Below are positions 1-8,424 of a stretch of DNA of 59,573 nt, piece by piece. The stretch is from Bacteroidales bacterium. GTDB taxonomy: Bacteria > Bacteroidota > Bacteroidia > Bacteroidales > WCHB1-69. The notes below the pieces were generated by a model. It saw only the letters and a program-made list of their open reading frames with translations. It did no database searches and was not told the origin of the DNA. A program made the position numbers and the translations under genes. The stretch is taken from positions 1 to 59,573 of the forward strand of contig JAFZUH010000199.1 in assembly GCA_017618435.1 (NCBI GenBank). The letters run 5' to 3'. Each line of letters opens with the position of its first letter. Position 1 is the first letter of the stretch.

Positions 1-240
1 ATCATATTTCTTCAGTATTTCTCCTTGTCCCACATAGGCACTATCTGCATATAAATTCTGCCCTTTATCCTTTTCTGTAAGCAAATTGTCTAATGATTGT
101 GAATCGTGTGATGAGGCAGTGGTAGTTTCTTGACTGATTATCAGTTTGCTTTTTGTATCTCCTTTGATATGGTTTTTGTATCCATAATAGTTTACTCCTC
201 CTTTTTGTGTCCAGCGGGCATCTATATCCTTTTGGCTTTT
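1..240 (-). pseudogene. IS5-type transposase fragment (DDE), truncated at both visible sides
   Basis: On the minus strand an open frame with no start codon reads KDIDARWTQKGG, NYYGYKNHI and later LYADSAYVGQGEI, continuing off the left edge. The DARW...GYKNH...ADSAY pattern is typical of the central part of IS5/IS1182-type DDE transposases. The frame is closed on its 5' side by a TAA just inside the end of the phosphoesterase gene at about 242-250, so the N-terminal half of the transposase is missing here. It is most likely a decayed element or one side of a deletion junction. Whether the 3' part is intact cannot be seen. Confidence 0.75.
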
Positions 241-241
241 T

Positions 242-1018
242 TTATGTGGCCGGTCTTAAGGATGATTCCACAAATTCCCGACTTTGACCATTGAAGTCCT
301 CGTCAAAGAAAAAAAATACCGGATGGTCCTCCATGATATGAAGGAATATGTTCATACGCTCATAATCTTGTTCGCAGGAAAGAGCGATATCTCCCTCACG
401 CAACCATCGGCGAATGCCCGGCAGAAATTTACCTGCAGGACCGGCAAGACGCGGAACAACAACAGGCAAATAGCAACTGACATTCTTGCACAAAGTATCT
501 CCAAACTGAAACTCTTGTCCCTCGGTAGCATGAACATGTCCGAACAAATGATATTTCGGCTTCGATTTCATCATAAAATTCAATATCTCAGGACTTCCCA
601 AACCCTCATCCAGCACACCGTATGGCGGACAATGTGTCACCAGCACATCAATATCCGTCGGAATATCTTCATCAGCAATCAAAGCATTGCCGTTAATAGA
701 ACAAATAACCACACCATCACAATCCATAACAGCATTTTGCATTACCAGTATTCCCTTATCGGTCATAGTCTTTTCAATCTCTTCCGCTTGGTCAAGTTCG
801 AAAGAAAGTTCATGGTTTCCATGCACAAAGATCTTCCACTTCGCTGGCAGTCCTGCAAACCAGTCGATGAAATCATCATACTCCCCACCCTTCAGGTCAT
901 CCTCCACGGCATCACCGGCACAAATCACGACATCGGCATCCTCCGGCATCTGCAGGCGGTGATGATTGCCGTGGGTGTCAGAGAATGCGAAGATGCTTAT
1001 TTCGTTGATTCTGAACAT
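242..1018 (-). CDS. Calcineurin-like metallophosphoesterase, last gene of accessory operon
   Basis: A 258-residue protein with the full metallophosphoesterase motif set: SDTHGNH (D14, H16), GD (D36), GNHE (N68, H69), H129 in THCPP, and GHVHAT (H161, H163). These residues bind two metals and hydrolyse phosphomono- or diesters. After about residue 190 there is an extra C-terminal region of about 65 residues with no motif I recognise. The ATG at 1018 lies 8 bases after the stop of the upstream nuclease gene, so the two are probably co-transcribed. The stop is directly next to the transposase remnant. The substrate is unknown; the operon context with nucleases and a HAD phosphatase suggests nucleic-acid ends or a nucleotide. 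Confidence 0.85.
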   Translation of the reverse strand: MFRINEISIFAFSDTHGNHHRLQMPEDADVVICAGDAVEDDLKGGEYDDFIDWFAGLPAKWKIFVHGNHELSFELDQAEEIEKTMTDKGILVMQNAVMDCDGVVICSINGNALIADEDIPTDIDVLVTHCPPYGVLDEGLGSPEILNFMMKSKPKYHLFGHVHATEGQEFQFGDTLCKNVSCYLPVVVPRLAGPAGKFLPGIRRWLREGDIALSCEQDYERMNIFLHIMEDHPVFFFFDEDFNGQSREFVESSLRPAT

Positions 1019-1026
1019 TCCAAAAG

Positions 1027-1920
1027 TTAAATGCTCTCTACTACAGATTTAAAGTTATCCTGGGTGCAGAATGTGAAGCTGAATGAAGACGCCATTTTGC
1101 TGATTTCATCCTTACTATAGCCATATTTCTTCTTCAGGTTGAAATAATGAAGGATTGCCTTGTAAATTGACTTGAAATCAATTGTCTCTGCCATTTCCTT
1201 CTCATCGCTGAAGAGATCCTGTATCCGTTGTTTATCGGCTGGATTCTCCACGAATGCTAGGAGTTCATTCGACGGACGATATGCCAGATATATGAAATAC
1301 ACGATCTTCTCGCCACCGCTCAAAACCATGTTCGCTATTCCGGAAAGGTGACAAAGCATCTGTTTGAGATCGAAGTAGCCCGAATCCTTATTTTCCCAGG
1401 AAAGATAGAGTGTATCCTTAGAACGATCATAATCAAGTTTCCCGTCAAGCATCGGGATTATGCCCTCTAACAGCATCCTATGGCCCTTGCGCAAATCCGG
1501 TCTGGAGTAGTTATAAAACTCATGGCATTTTGCTTCTACGAAGACATTCTTTGATTTCAAGTAACCATCGAGATTGGCCGGATATCCGCCAAGACTTGTC
1601 GGCAACTGCTTTTCATATGCAAAGCCATCAAACTGCTGACCTTGGCTATACATGAAACGACTGGAAGAAGCGTAAGATGCCATCTTTGGTGGATATATAA
1701 TGCCATTTCTAGTATATTCTTGCATCTCGCCTCCCTTGCCATTGTCAAACTGTGCTTTCACTTCTCCTGGCATCCTATCCACATACTCCTGCCATTCTTG
1801 GTTAGTATAGTAATTGTGAAAAGTGCGGCCATTCACTACATAACCTACACTCAGGTCACCGCCGTCCAACTGTTTTTTTGCCCGATCAAAAATGTCGGTA
1901 ATATTCATTTCTTTATCCAT
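1027..1920 (-). CDS. PD-(D/E)XK-like nuclease, accessory operon
   Basis: A 297-residue protein. The core carries E103 (in YEKQLP), D118 (NLDGYL) and E129-x-K131 (VFVEAKCHE), the spacing expected for a PD-(D/E)XK restriction-endonuclease fold. A hydrophobic strand precedes EAK. No methyltransferase or target-recognition domain is visible, so this is not an ordinary type II enzyme. It lies 129 bases downstream of the larger two-motif nuclease and just before the phosphoesterase, on the same strand. The role in DNA or RNA cleavage is inferred from motifs only. Start chosen at the first ATG; a second ATG four codons later is also possible. Confidence 0.65.
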   Translation of the reverse strand: MDKEMNITDIFDRAKKQLDGGDLSVGYVVNGRTFHNYYTNQEWQEYVDRMPGEVKAQFDNGKGGEMQEYTRNGIIYPPKMASYASSSRFMYSQGQQFDGFAYEKQLPTSLGGYPANLDGYLKSKNVFVEAKCHEFYNYSRPDLRKGHRMLLEGIIPMLDGKLDYDRSKDTLYLSWENKDSGYFDLKQMLCHLSGIANMVLSGGEKIVYFIYLAYRPSNELLAFVENPADKQRIQDLFSDEKEMAETIDFKSIYKAILHYFNLKKKYGYSKDEISKMASSFSFTFCTQDNFKSVVESI

Positions 1921-2049
1921 TTTATTTGTTTGTTTTATTTAAAAGTTTTTTGACTGTTTTTCTCAACTCTCATGCTCCATCCTCTCCTCAACACCCAAAC
2001 ATATCACATATTGAATAATCTTTCTCTGCATCTATAAAAACAAGTGTCA

Positions 2050-3861
2050 TTACCAGTAACGAGTTTGAAGATAGGTGATGAGGTCTTTGTATTTTTCGTT
2101 TTCTTTCAATGGGGAAAGCAGTTCTTCTGGGTCGATGATTTTGAACTTGGATTTGTCTTTTAATGTCGGGATATAATTGTCTTCAATTGCAGACTTTAAT
2201 TCCATGTGTTCATTTGGAATGATCATGATATGGATATAATCATCAGCCTCAATTCCGCAGTCTTTATGCCGGATGATTTGCTCAACCAACAAGGTTTGGC
2301 GCATTAGTTCATAATAAGGATCTGATTTGTATAAATCATTCCAACATTTCAAATTAGACTTTTCATCTATTAGTTTAGGATAACGTTCTAAGCTACTCTC
2401 TTCTGCTTCTTTGCCATAGTATGTTTCCGTATATTTCCATTCAATAGGTATGAGTAATTTTCTTCCATCTGTTGTCTGAACATAAACCAAAGCATCTACA
2501 GAAGTGCAATTTGCGCCTCTTGTTTCATGTTTTTCGCCCAAAAGCTTTTTGTTTTTACAAACAAATTCAAAAGTGATATAGCCACCATCTTTATCCAACG
2601 GAGCTACAAGTACTTGTTCTATTTGCAGGCCTGTTGCTTTTTCAATAATAGCTTTAATTGCTGCATCATCTTTTCGCAAAGCAAAAAGGTGATTTAGGCA
2701 ATGTATTTGGGATGACACAAGATGCCCCGATGGTTTTTGTTTCATTGCATTCTCTCCCCACCATGAAATTTTATGGTCTAAGAAATATTGTTTGCTATCT
2801 TCATAAAGATTATACGCACTATCCTTTTCTTGAAGAACATATTTTCTATTTGCTCCTTGATAAAAGCCATTGTTCTTCGCAGTTTTTGACAAACAATTGT
2901 TATAGTAGTTAATCTGTTTTTTTCTTTCTTGATAATAATAGTCTCTTGACATTGCTTTATTTAGTTTATGACTATTGTTTAGATAAATTAAATCATCATT
3001 ATATTTATTTTTGAAACAATAGCAAGAGAACTCGATAAATTTGTCCTCCTCTTCTTTATCTGCAAATGCAAAAACAAACTTCGGTTTGGCATTCTCTATT
3101 TTCAATGATTTTTCCAGAATACCTAATTCTTGTTTTTGCTTCAATAAATCTTTCATCTCTTGGACAAAATGACCGTTCACATCTCTTCCTATTGTATGAT
3201 TGAAGCAATCAATATGCGGTTTGACTCCTGATGCTCCTCCAGTAGCGTCCATACCTTTTTTCAATTCAATAACCACCAATTGCCCATTATGGATGGCTAT
3301 AATGTCAAAACGAGGAACCTTTTTGTCGAGTTTTCCATCATAAAAAAACTTCGAATTACGGCTTACTGCATATTCTAAATCCAATACAATATAATCAGTA
3401 TCCTTTCTATTGGTAATGGCAATCTTTTGTTGCTCTTGTTTTTCTCTATGAGATATTTTTAGAGTGTCATTTAGAGTTTCTTCCCATTTTTTCATTACAG
3501 CTTTTGCTTGGCTGAAGTAACATTCTACCTTTAAATGATTTAAAGGAGAACTAAGATTTTCTATCAAACCATCTCTTAGATCAACAAGTTTATCAATTAT
3601 ATGTTTTGCATTAACATCACCTTTTTTAGCCTTTTCTTGTAAATGTGTTTTCCGTTCTTTATTACAATCTTTGTAGAAATAAAATTCATCAAAGTAGAAA
3701 CTACGAGGATTTATTTTTAGAATATTTCCTCCCTGGTAATACACATTGATGTAGTTGTCTCTGATTTGCAAATCCAATTCGGAATCAGATAAAATGTACT
3801 CCAATAATGGTTTCCACTCTCCTTGGAGTTTTTTTATGAAATTGTCTGATAATTTTCTCAT
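2050..3861 (-). CDS. Large protein with two PD-(D/E)XK-like nuclease motifs
   Basis: A 603-residue protein. The N-terminal half has D186 (RFDIIAI) followed by E199-x-K201 (VVIELKKG). The C-terminal half has D456 (SVDALVYV) followed by E474-x-K476 (IPIEWKYTE). Each is the D...(D/E)xK signature of a restriction-endonuclease-like fold; the second resembles the PGN_0703-type family. Between them (about 300-400) is a Lys/Tyr-rich linker. No helicase, ATPase or methylase motif is present. The gene is 34 bases downstream of the HAD gene and on the same strand. Two nuclease centres in one chain is uncommon; it could cut two strands, or one half could be inactive and bind the substrate. Confidence 0.6.
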   Translation of the reverse strand: MRKLSDNFIKKLQGEWKPLLEYILSDSELDLQIRDNYINVYYQGGNILKINPRSFYFDEFYFYKDCNKERKTHLQEKAKKGDVNAKHIIDKLVDLRDGLIENLSSPLNHLKVECYFSQAKAVMKKWEETLNDTLKISHREKQEQQKIAITNRKDTDYIVLDLEYAVSRNSKFFYDGKLDKKVPRFDIIAIHNGQLVVIELKKGMDATGGASGVKPHIDCFNHTIGRDVNGHFVQEMKDLLKQKQELGILEKSLKIENAKPKFVFAFADKEEEDKFIEFSCYCFKNKYNDDLIYLNNSHKLNKAMSRDYYYQERKKQINYYNNCLSKTAKNNGFYQGANRKYVLQEKDSAYNLYEDSKQYFLDHKISWWGENAMKQKPSGHLVSSQIHCLNHLFALRKDDAAIKAIIEKATGLQIEQVLVAPLDKDGGYITFEFVCKNKKLLGEKHETRGANCTSVDALVYVQTTDGRKLLIPIEWKYTETYYGKEAEESSLERYPKLIDEKSNLKCWNDLYKSDPYYELMRQTLLVEQIIRHKDCGIEADDYIHIMIIPNEHMELKSAIEDNYIPTLKDKSKFKIIDPEELLSPLKENEKYKDLITYLQTRYW

Positions 3862-3895
3862 AACTAATTACATTTTTAATTTTTTAACATCTAAT

Positions 3896-4750
3896 TTATT
3901 TACTATTCAACACTTCAATCGCTCTTTCCGCATCCTCCTCCGTAATTCCAACGACGGGATTGATGCGGATGAAGTGGCTCTCCTGCTCGGGCAGTACTTC
4001 GTTCAAATCGTCTAAGATAACGTATCGTTGAGTGTCGCTATTGACTTGCAATACTTCATCAAAATAAGCCTTGATTTCATTTCCCCTGCTGGAACAGAAC
4101 ATCTCCGGTGTAATCTCATCCAGTTGGCTCAAGTCCGTTTCCAGCAGCTTGTCATCATCCGTGTGCAGAGGCGTAATGCCAGCAATCTGCCCAGGAAGGT
4201 TGCGGTCTGCCCACATCCGCTGCATATCTTTCAAACCCATATAACGCCACGAAGAACTCACTATAATCCATGCATCGGTGGCCTCAATGATTTTCCGGAG
4301 GTTCTCTACCGCTTTGGGGGCGAATTTCGGACCGTAATAATCCCGTGTCGGCACACCTTCCACCGTCATTTTGGCAAAATGGTTTTCCGTATTCAGCACG
4401 CCATCGAAATCGAGGAAAATCAGCGGGCGTTCCCTCGCCTCAAGCAACATCTCTTCTTCCAAAAAAGCGGTCATGTCCGTGTCGAAAACAATTTCCTCCG
4501 GCATCGGAGGCATCCTCTGGAAAATCTTGCTGCTTCCGGTAAAGACATCCTCATTTGTCAGAAAATCATGCAGTTTGCTCATAAAGAACGACCTGTTTTC
4601 CTCTACAAGCTCCAATACCATCTCACTCAAAAAGTCGTGAATCTCGTTTTTCAGTTGTGTCCGCTGCACTTCGTCAAATGCCACATCACCTGTTTCCAAA
4701 TACCTTTCCCACAAGGGCATGTTATAACACAATCCTATCATTCCGTCCAT
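3896..4750 (-). CDS. HAD-superfamily phosphatase-like protein
   Basis: A 284-residue protein. A unique N-terminal region (1-105), acidic and helical, precedes a HAD domain with motif I DFDGVLN (D114, D116), motif II SSSWR (165-169) and a late acidic motif (LDDLNE) in place of motif IV. The DFDGVLN/SSSWR pair is typical of the HAD domain found in RNA-repair-associated proteins and in short stand-alone HADs. Likely reaction: metal-dependent removal of a phosphate, substrate unknown. Second gene of the leftward operon, 93 bases downstream of the WYL regulator. Its presence with a metallophosphoesterase and two nucleases suggests end-processing of nucleic acids. Confidence 0.7.
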   Translation of the reverse strand: MDGMIGLCYNMPLWERYLETGDVAFDEVQRTQLKNEIHDFLSEMVLELVEENRSFFMSKLHDFLTNEDVFTGSSKIFQRMPPMPEEIVFDTDMTAFLEEEMLLEARERPLIFLDFDGVLNTENHFAKMTVEGVPTRDYYGPKFAPKAVENLRKIIEATDAWIIVSSSWRYMGLKDMQRMWADRNLPGQIAGITPLHTDDDKLLETDLSQLDEITPEMFCSSRGNEIKAYFDEVLQVNSDTQRYVILDDLNEVLPEQESHFIRINPVVGITEEDAERAIEVLNSK

Positions 4751-4843
4751 AATCCTTTGCGTTTAATTGTTACTGGTAACCTCTATTTTTTGTAAATTTT
4801 CCATATCTACTCTACTTACATTCTTTAAATTCATATTGGCTAA

Positions 4844-5758
4844 TCATTTTTTATTCGATTTGTAATTAACATTCATTCTTTTTATGATCTGTGCCATATT
4901 CTTCCTCAACTCCTTCGGTTCCAGCACCTCCACACCGTCCCCGAACGAGAGCACATCCTGCCGGAAATCATAATCGGTTGTCAGGTAGTATGAAAAAATG
5001 CTATAGTCCTTGTGGGTTTCAACTTCCTGCTGGCTGGTGTGCAACGGCAGGGAGCGGAAATAGAGCACTTGCTTGCCGTAAGCTTTCAACAACACTCTTT
5101 CCCGCTTCATGTTCGGATAGACACGCACACCATAGATATTACGGAAATAATCGTCTGCCGTAAACTCTTCCGGCATCGTAAAATCGTCCGGAAGAATGTC
5201 CACCATGGTCATGCGGTCCAGTGCATACATGTGCGGCCCGTCCGGATCGCCCTTGTATGCATACAGATACCAGCGGCGCTTGAACTCCTTGAGAAAATAG
5301 GGTTCCACAATCATCGCTTCCTCTTCTGTTTTATAATAGCTTTTGTATCGGATTTCCATCTTTTTGCCATCCCGTATCGCCTGAATGATATCTGCAAGGT
5401 ATTTGTGACGGGAAGGCACATTTTCAAAGAAGATGCGGTCACGGAGATGGGCACTGTCGTTGAGGAGACTGCTCAAACACAATGCGTCCAGCATCCATTC
5501 CTTTACGCTGTTGCCGCATAGGTCGTCTAAGTTTTCAATGTAATAAGTGTTGTGGCTTCTGTCGCAAGCGATATCAATGCCGAAAATATCGGAAATGGCG
5601 GACACATGGTTCGCAAATGTGCGGGTAGCAAGTTCCTTCCCTTCGTCGTTGACGGAACTTCTCTTCCACAAAGCCTTTATTTCCTTAAGGGTCAGCGGCC
5701 CATGGCTCTGCAAGGTTTCCAAAAGCCAGATGTACGATTTAAAATAATTCTTTGCCAT
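4844..5758 (-). CDS. WYL-domain transcriptional regulator, first gene of accessory operon
   Basis: A 304-residue protein. The N-terminus (about 1-75) is a winged-helix-like region, followed by a WYL domain around RRWYLYAYKGDPDGP and a C-terminal WCX-like region. WYL proteins bind a ligand, often nucleic acid or nucleotide, and regulate accessory loci including CRISPR, BREX and other defence islands. I set the start at the ATG at 5758 (MAKNYF) because the upstream in-frame codon is TTG. The promoter-like TATTTTTG at 5769-5776 leaves only about 10 bases before this ATG. The gene opens the operon, so autoregulation is likely. Divergent from kdsD. Confidence 0.85.
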   Translation of the reverse strand: MAKNYFKSYIWLLETLQSHGPLTLKEIKALWKRSSVNDEGKELATRTFANHVSAISDIFGIDIACDRSHNTYYIENLDDLCGNSVKEWMLDALCLSSLLNDSAHLRDRIFFENVPSRHKYLADIIQAIRDGKKMEIRYKSYYKTEEEAMIVEPYFLKEFKRRWYLYAYKGDPDGPHMYALDRMTMVDILPDDFTMPEEFTADDYFRNIYGVRVYPNMKRERVLLKAYGKQVLYFRSLPLHTSQQEVETHKDYSIFSYYLTTDYDFRQDVLSFGDGVEVLEPKELRKNMAQIIKRMNVNYKSNKK

Positions 5759-5768
5759 AATCAAAATG

Positions 5769-5776
5769 CAAAAATA
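5769..5776 (-). promoter_or_regulatory. Bacteroidota-type -7 element for the WYL operon
   Basis: Read on the minus strand this is TATTTTTG, matching TAnnTTTG. Transcription would begin about 5 bases later, giving a leader of only a few bases before the ATG at 5758. No clear -33 TTTG was found at the expected spacing. Confidence 0.45.
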
Positions 5777-5859
5777 CCACTTAATTCTGCAAAAAAGTGG
5801 CAGAAGCTGATTTTTTTTCTTTTTACATTTTCATTATCGTATTTCTCAAGAAAAAATTA

Positions 5860-5867
5860 TATCTTTG
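5860..5867 (+). promoter_or_regulatory. Bacteroidota-type -7 element for kdsD
   Basis: TATCTTTG matches TAnnTTTG and lies 23 bases before the GTG start at 5891. It shares a 132-base divergent spacer with the WYL gene. Confidence 0.55.
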
Positions 5868-5890
5868 TAATTTATATAAATTCTTTTTCA

Positions 5891-6859
5891 GTGAAAACAA
5901 GAGAAGATATAAAGAATATTGCAATTCAGTGCATTAAAGATGAAGCCGATGCTATAGCCAAATTGACGGGTTTCATCAATGATGATTTTATGGATTGTTG
6001 TGAAGCCATATACAACAATACCGAAGGACGTGTTATCATTTGCGGCATAGGTAAAAGTGCCAATATAGCACAAAAAATTGTTGCCACCTTCAACTCTACA
6101 GGCACGCCTGCATTGTTCATGCATGCTGCAGACGCCATACATGGAGATTTGGGGATGGTGCAAAAACACGATATAGTGATATGCCTGTCCAAAAGCGGCA
6201 ACACACCGGAAACCAACTTATTGATACCCATGATAAAATCGCGGGGCAATAAAATTGCCGCCATTGTAGGAAACACTCATTCTTATTTGGCTGCTCATGC
6301 AGATTGGGTTCTCAATTGCACGGTAAGCAAAGAAGCATGTCCTAACAATTTAGCGCCCACGGCAAGTTCTACAGCACAATTAGTGATAGGAGACGCATTG
6401 GCGGTATGCCTTATCAGCATGCGGGGCTTCTCTCCTGAAGATTTTGCCAAAGTGCACCCCGGCGGCGCATTGGGCAAACAATTATACATGACCGTAGAAG
6501 ATATTTTCCGCGATAATGAAATTCCGATGGTGGATCCCTCTTCCGACATCAATAAGATTATATACGAAATTTCATCCAAACGATTGGGAGTAACGGCTGT
6601 AATTGACAATAACACCATTGTGGGAATTATCACCGACGGTGATTTGCGACGCATGTTGGAAAAAAATCCCGACCCCAGACAAATTATTGCCCGTGATATC
6701 ATGAACCGCTCCCCTAAAACAATCGATCATAACCAGCTGGCTATAAAAGCGTTGGAAATCATGCGAAAATACAATATCACAAGTATATTGGTTACAGAAA
6801 ACGAAAAATATGCAGGTGTAATTCATTTACACGACATTATTAAAGAAGGAATAATTTAA
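5891..6859 (+). CDS. kdsD: Arabinose-5-phosphate isomerase (KpsF/GutQ family)
   Basis: A 322-residue protein with an N-terminal SIS sugar-isomerase domain (GKSANIAQKI, SKSGNTPETN, HPGGALGK) and two C-terminal CBS domains. It converts ribulose-5-phosphate to arabinose-5-phosphate for Kdo and so for lipopolysaccharide. The length fits the family. A longer reading frame extends upstream to 5552, but it would run through the promoter and into the divergent WYL gene; GTG at 5891 (VKTREDIKNIA) gives the usual N-terminus and follows a clear promoter. Confidence 0.9.
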   Translation: MKTREDIKNIAIQCIKDEADAIAKLTGFINDDFMDCCEAIYNNTEGRVIICGIGKSANIAQKIVATFNSTGTPALFMHAADAIHGDLGMVQKHDIVICLSKSGNTPETNLLIPMIKSRGNKIAAIVGNTHSYLAAHADWVLNCTVSKEACPNNLAPTASSTAQLVIGDALAVCLISMRGFSPEDFAKVHPGGALGKQLYMTVEDIFRDNEIPMVDPSSDINKIIYEISSKRLGVTAVIDNNTIVGIITDGDLRRMLEKNPDPRQIIARDIMNRSPKTIDHNQLAIKALEIMRKYNITSILVTENEKYAGVIHLHDIIKEGII

Positions 6860-6923
6860 CATGCAGGCAACAAATCGGCATAAAAATACATCTTATTGTA
6901 CAAAACATTAAAAACCTTTTATC

Positions 6924-8396
6924 ATGAACAAAAGAAATATATTAATATGTGCGATAATAATGATGTTATCTATGACTCAAGCACAAAAAAAGCATCATAA
7001 AAACGGCTATCAAATCAAATTCATACTCGAACAGGTAGAAGATACCATGTTATATGTTGCCAATTACTATGCCGACAAAACTTATATGTTCGATTCCGTT
7101 TTTTTATCGCCCAAAGAGCCCTATACATTTATTCTTCAAGGAGACAGTGCCATTCCAAGAGGTGTTTATGTTGTTGCAGGTCAAAACAAAATGAAATATT
7201 TTGATTTTATCGTTGACTCTTCATGCCATTTCACCGCCCATGTTACCAATGTATCTCCCAAACATTTGGATTTTGTAAACAATATCACCTACCTCAATAG
7301 TCCCGAAAATACGCAAGCTAATGAATTCATGCGCGTTGCCGGTCATTTCCAACAAGAGATGGCCCGTATCCACAGAGAAATGAAAAATGCCGAAAGCGAA
7401 CAAAAACAGCCATCGGCCAAACAAATAAAAGCCAAAAAGGAGGAATGGATATCCTATAAAGATTCCTTGACACGCTACACCCAACAGTTTATAGAAAAAT
7501 ACGGCACCACCACCCTTTTCGGCAAAGCACAACGCTTGGCACAAGATGTGCCCGTGCCGGAAGCTCCAAGAGATAACAAAGGACGACTTTTGGATTCCAA
7601 TTTTTCTTATTATTATCATGTCAACCATTATTGGGATTTTTGTGATTTTTCCGATTCTGCATTAATCAACACGCCCATTTTTCACCCCCGTTTGGAAATG
7701 TATTTCGGTCAGGTGGTATATCCTTTGGTGGATTCCATTATCAAATATGCGGATATTTTATTGGATAAAATGAAAGACAATGAGGCTTTGTTCCGTTATA
7801 CTGTATGGTATATCACCAATCACTATGAACGCAGTCAGTATGTAGGCCATGACGCTGTATTTGTACATATGGTTCTCACTTATTATGCACAAGGGCGTTG
7901 TCCGTGGACCGATGAAGCGGTATTGGAACGCATGACAGACCACGCAGAACAGCTCAACCATGTGCTGATAGGCAAATACGCCCCAGAATTATGGATGTTT
8001 GACACCAACAATGTATTGCTGTCGAATTATGGTTTTAACAAAAAATACACCATCATGTGGTTTTGGGATGTGGATTGCGGACATTGCAAAACGGCAACCC
8101 CCAAATTAATTGAATTCTACAATACATATAAAGATACTTTTGATTTTGAAATATATGCAATATGTATGAGTTCCGATACTGCCAAATGGAAAAAAGCCAT
8201 TGTGGAGAAAGGATTACCATGGACTAATGTAGGAGGAAACAGAGCCAACATAGACTTCAGGAAAATATACGGAGTAACCACCACCCCTTATTTATATGTA
8301 TTGGACCGTGAAAAAAAGATAATCGTTAAAAAAATAGGTGTGGAAGATTTGGAACCCTTCTTCCGCAATCACGAAGCGGGCAAACGTATACAATAA
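6924..8396 (+). CDS. Exported thioredoxin-like protein (DUF5106 type)
   Basis: A 490-residue protein. Residues 1-20 form a signal peptide. An N-terminal beta-rich region (about 28-125) of the DUF4369 type is followed by a charged helical region and a central DUF5106-like region. A C-terminal thioredoxin fold carries the CGHC active site (385-388) and a cis-Pro motif TTTPY near 459. It probably acts in the periplasm as a thiol oxidoreductase of the ResA/TlpA kind common in Bacteroidota; partner unknown. It lies between kdsD and asnS on the same strand, 28 bases before asnS. Confidence 0.8.
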   Translation: MNKRNILICAIIMMLSMTQAQKKHHKNGYQIKFILEQVEDTMLYVANYYADKTYMFDSVFLSPKEPYTFILQGDSAIPRGVYVVAGQNKMKYFDFIVDSSCHFTAHVTNVSPKHLDFVNNITYLNSPENTQANEFMRVAGHFQQEMARIHREMKNAESEQKQPSAKQIKAKKEEWISYKDSLTRYTQQFIEKYGTTTLFGKAQRLAQDVPVPEAPRDNKGRLLDSNFSYYYHVNHYWDFCDFSDSALINTPIFHPRLEMYFGQVVYPLVDSIIKYADILLDKMKDNEALFRYTVWYITNHYERSQYVGHDAVFVHMVLTYYAQGRCPWTDEAVLERMTDHAEQLNHVLIGKYAPELWMFDTNNVLLSNYGFNKKYTIMWFWDVDCGHCKTATPKLIEFYNTYKDTFDFEIYAICMSSDTAKWKKAIVEKGLPWTNVGGNRANIDFRKIYGVTTTPYLYVLDREKKIIVKKIGVEDLEPFFRNHEAGKRIQ

Positions 8397-8424
8397 CAAT
8401 GCAAATAAAATATAGACACATATA

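Noticed and set aside
284..1030. Long open frame antisense to the phosphoesterase
   Set aside because: It is a shadow of a gene with complete catalytic motifs and shows no recognisable protein features.
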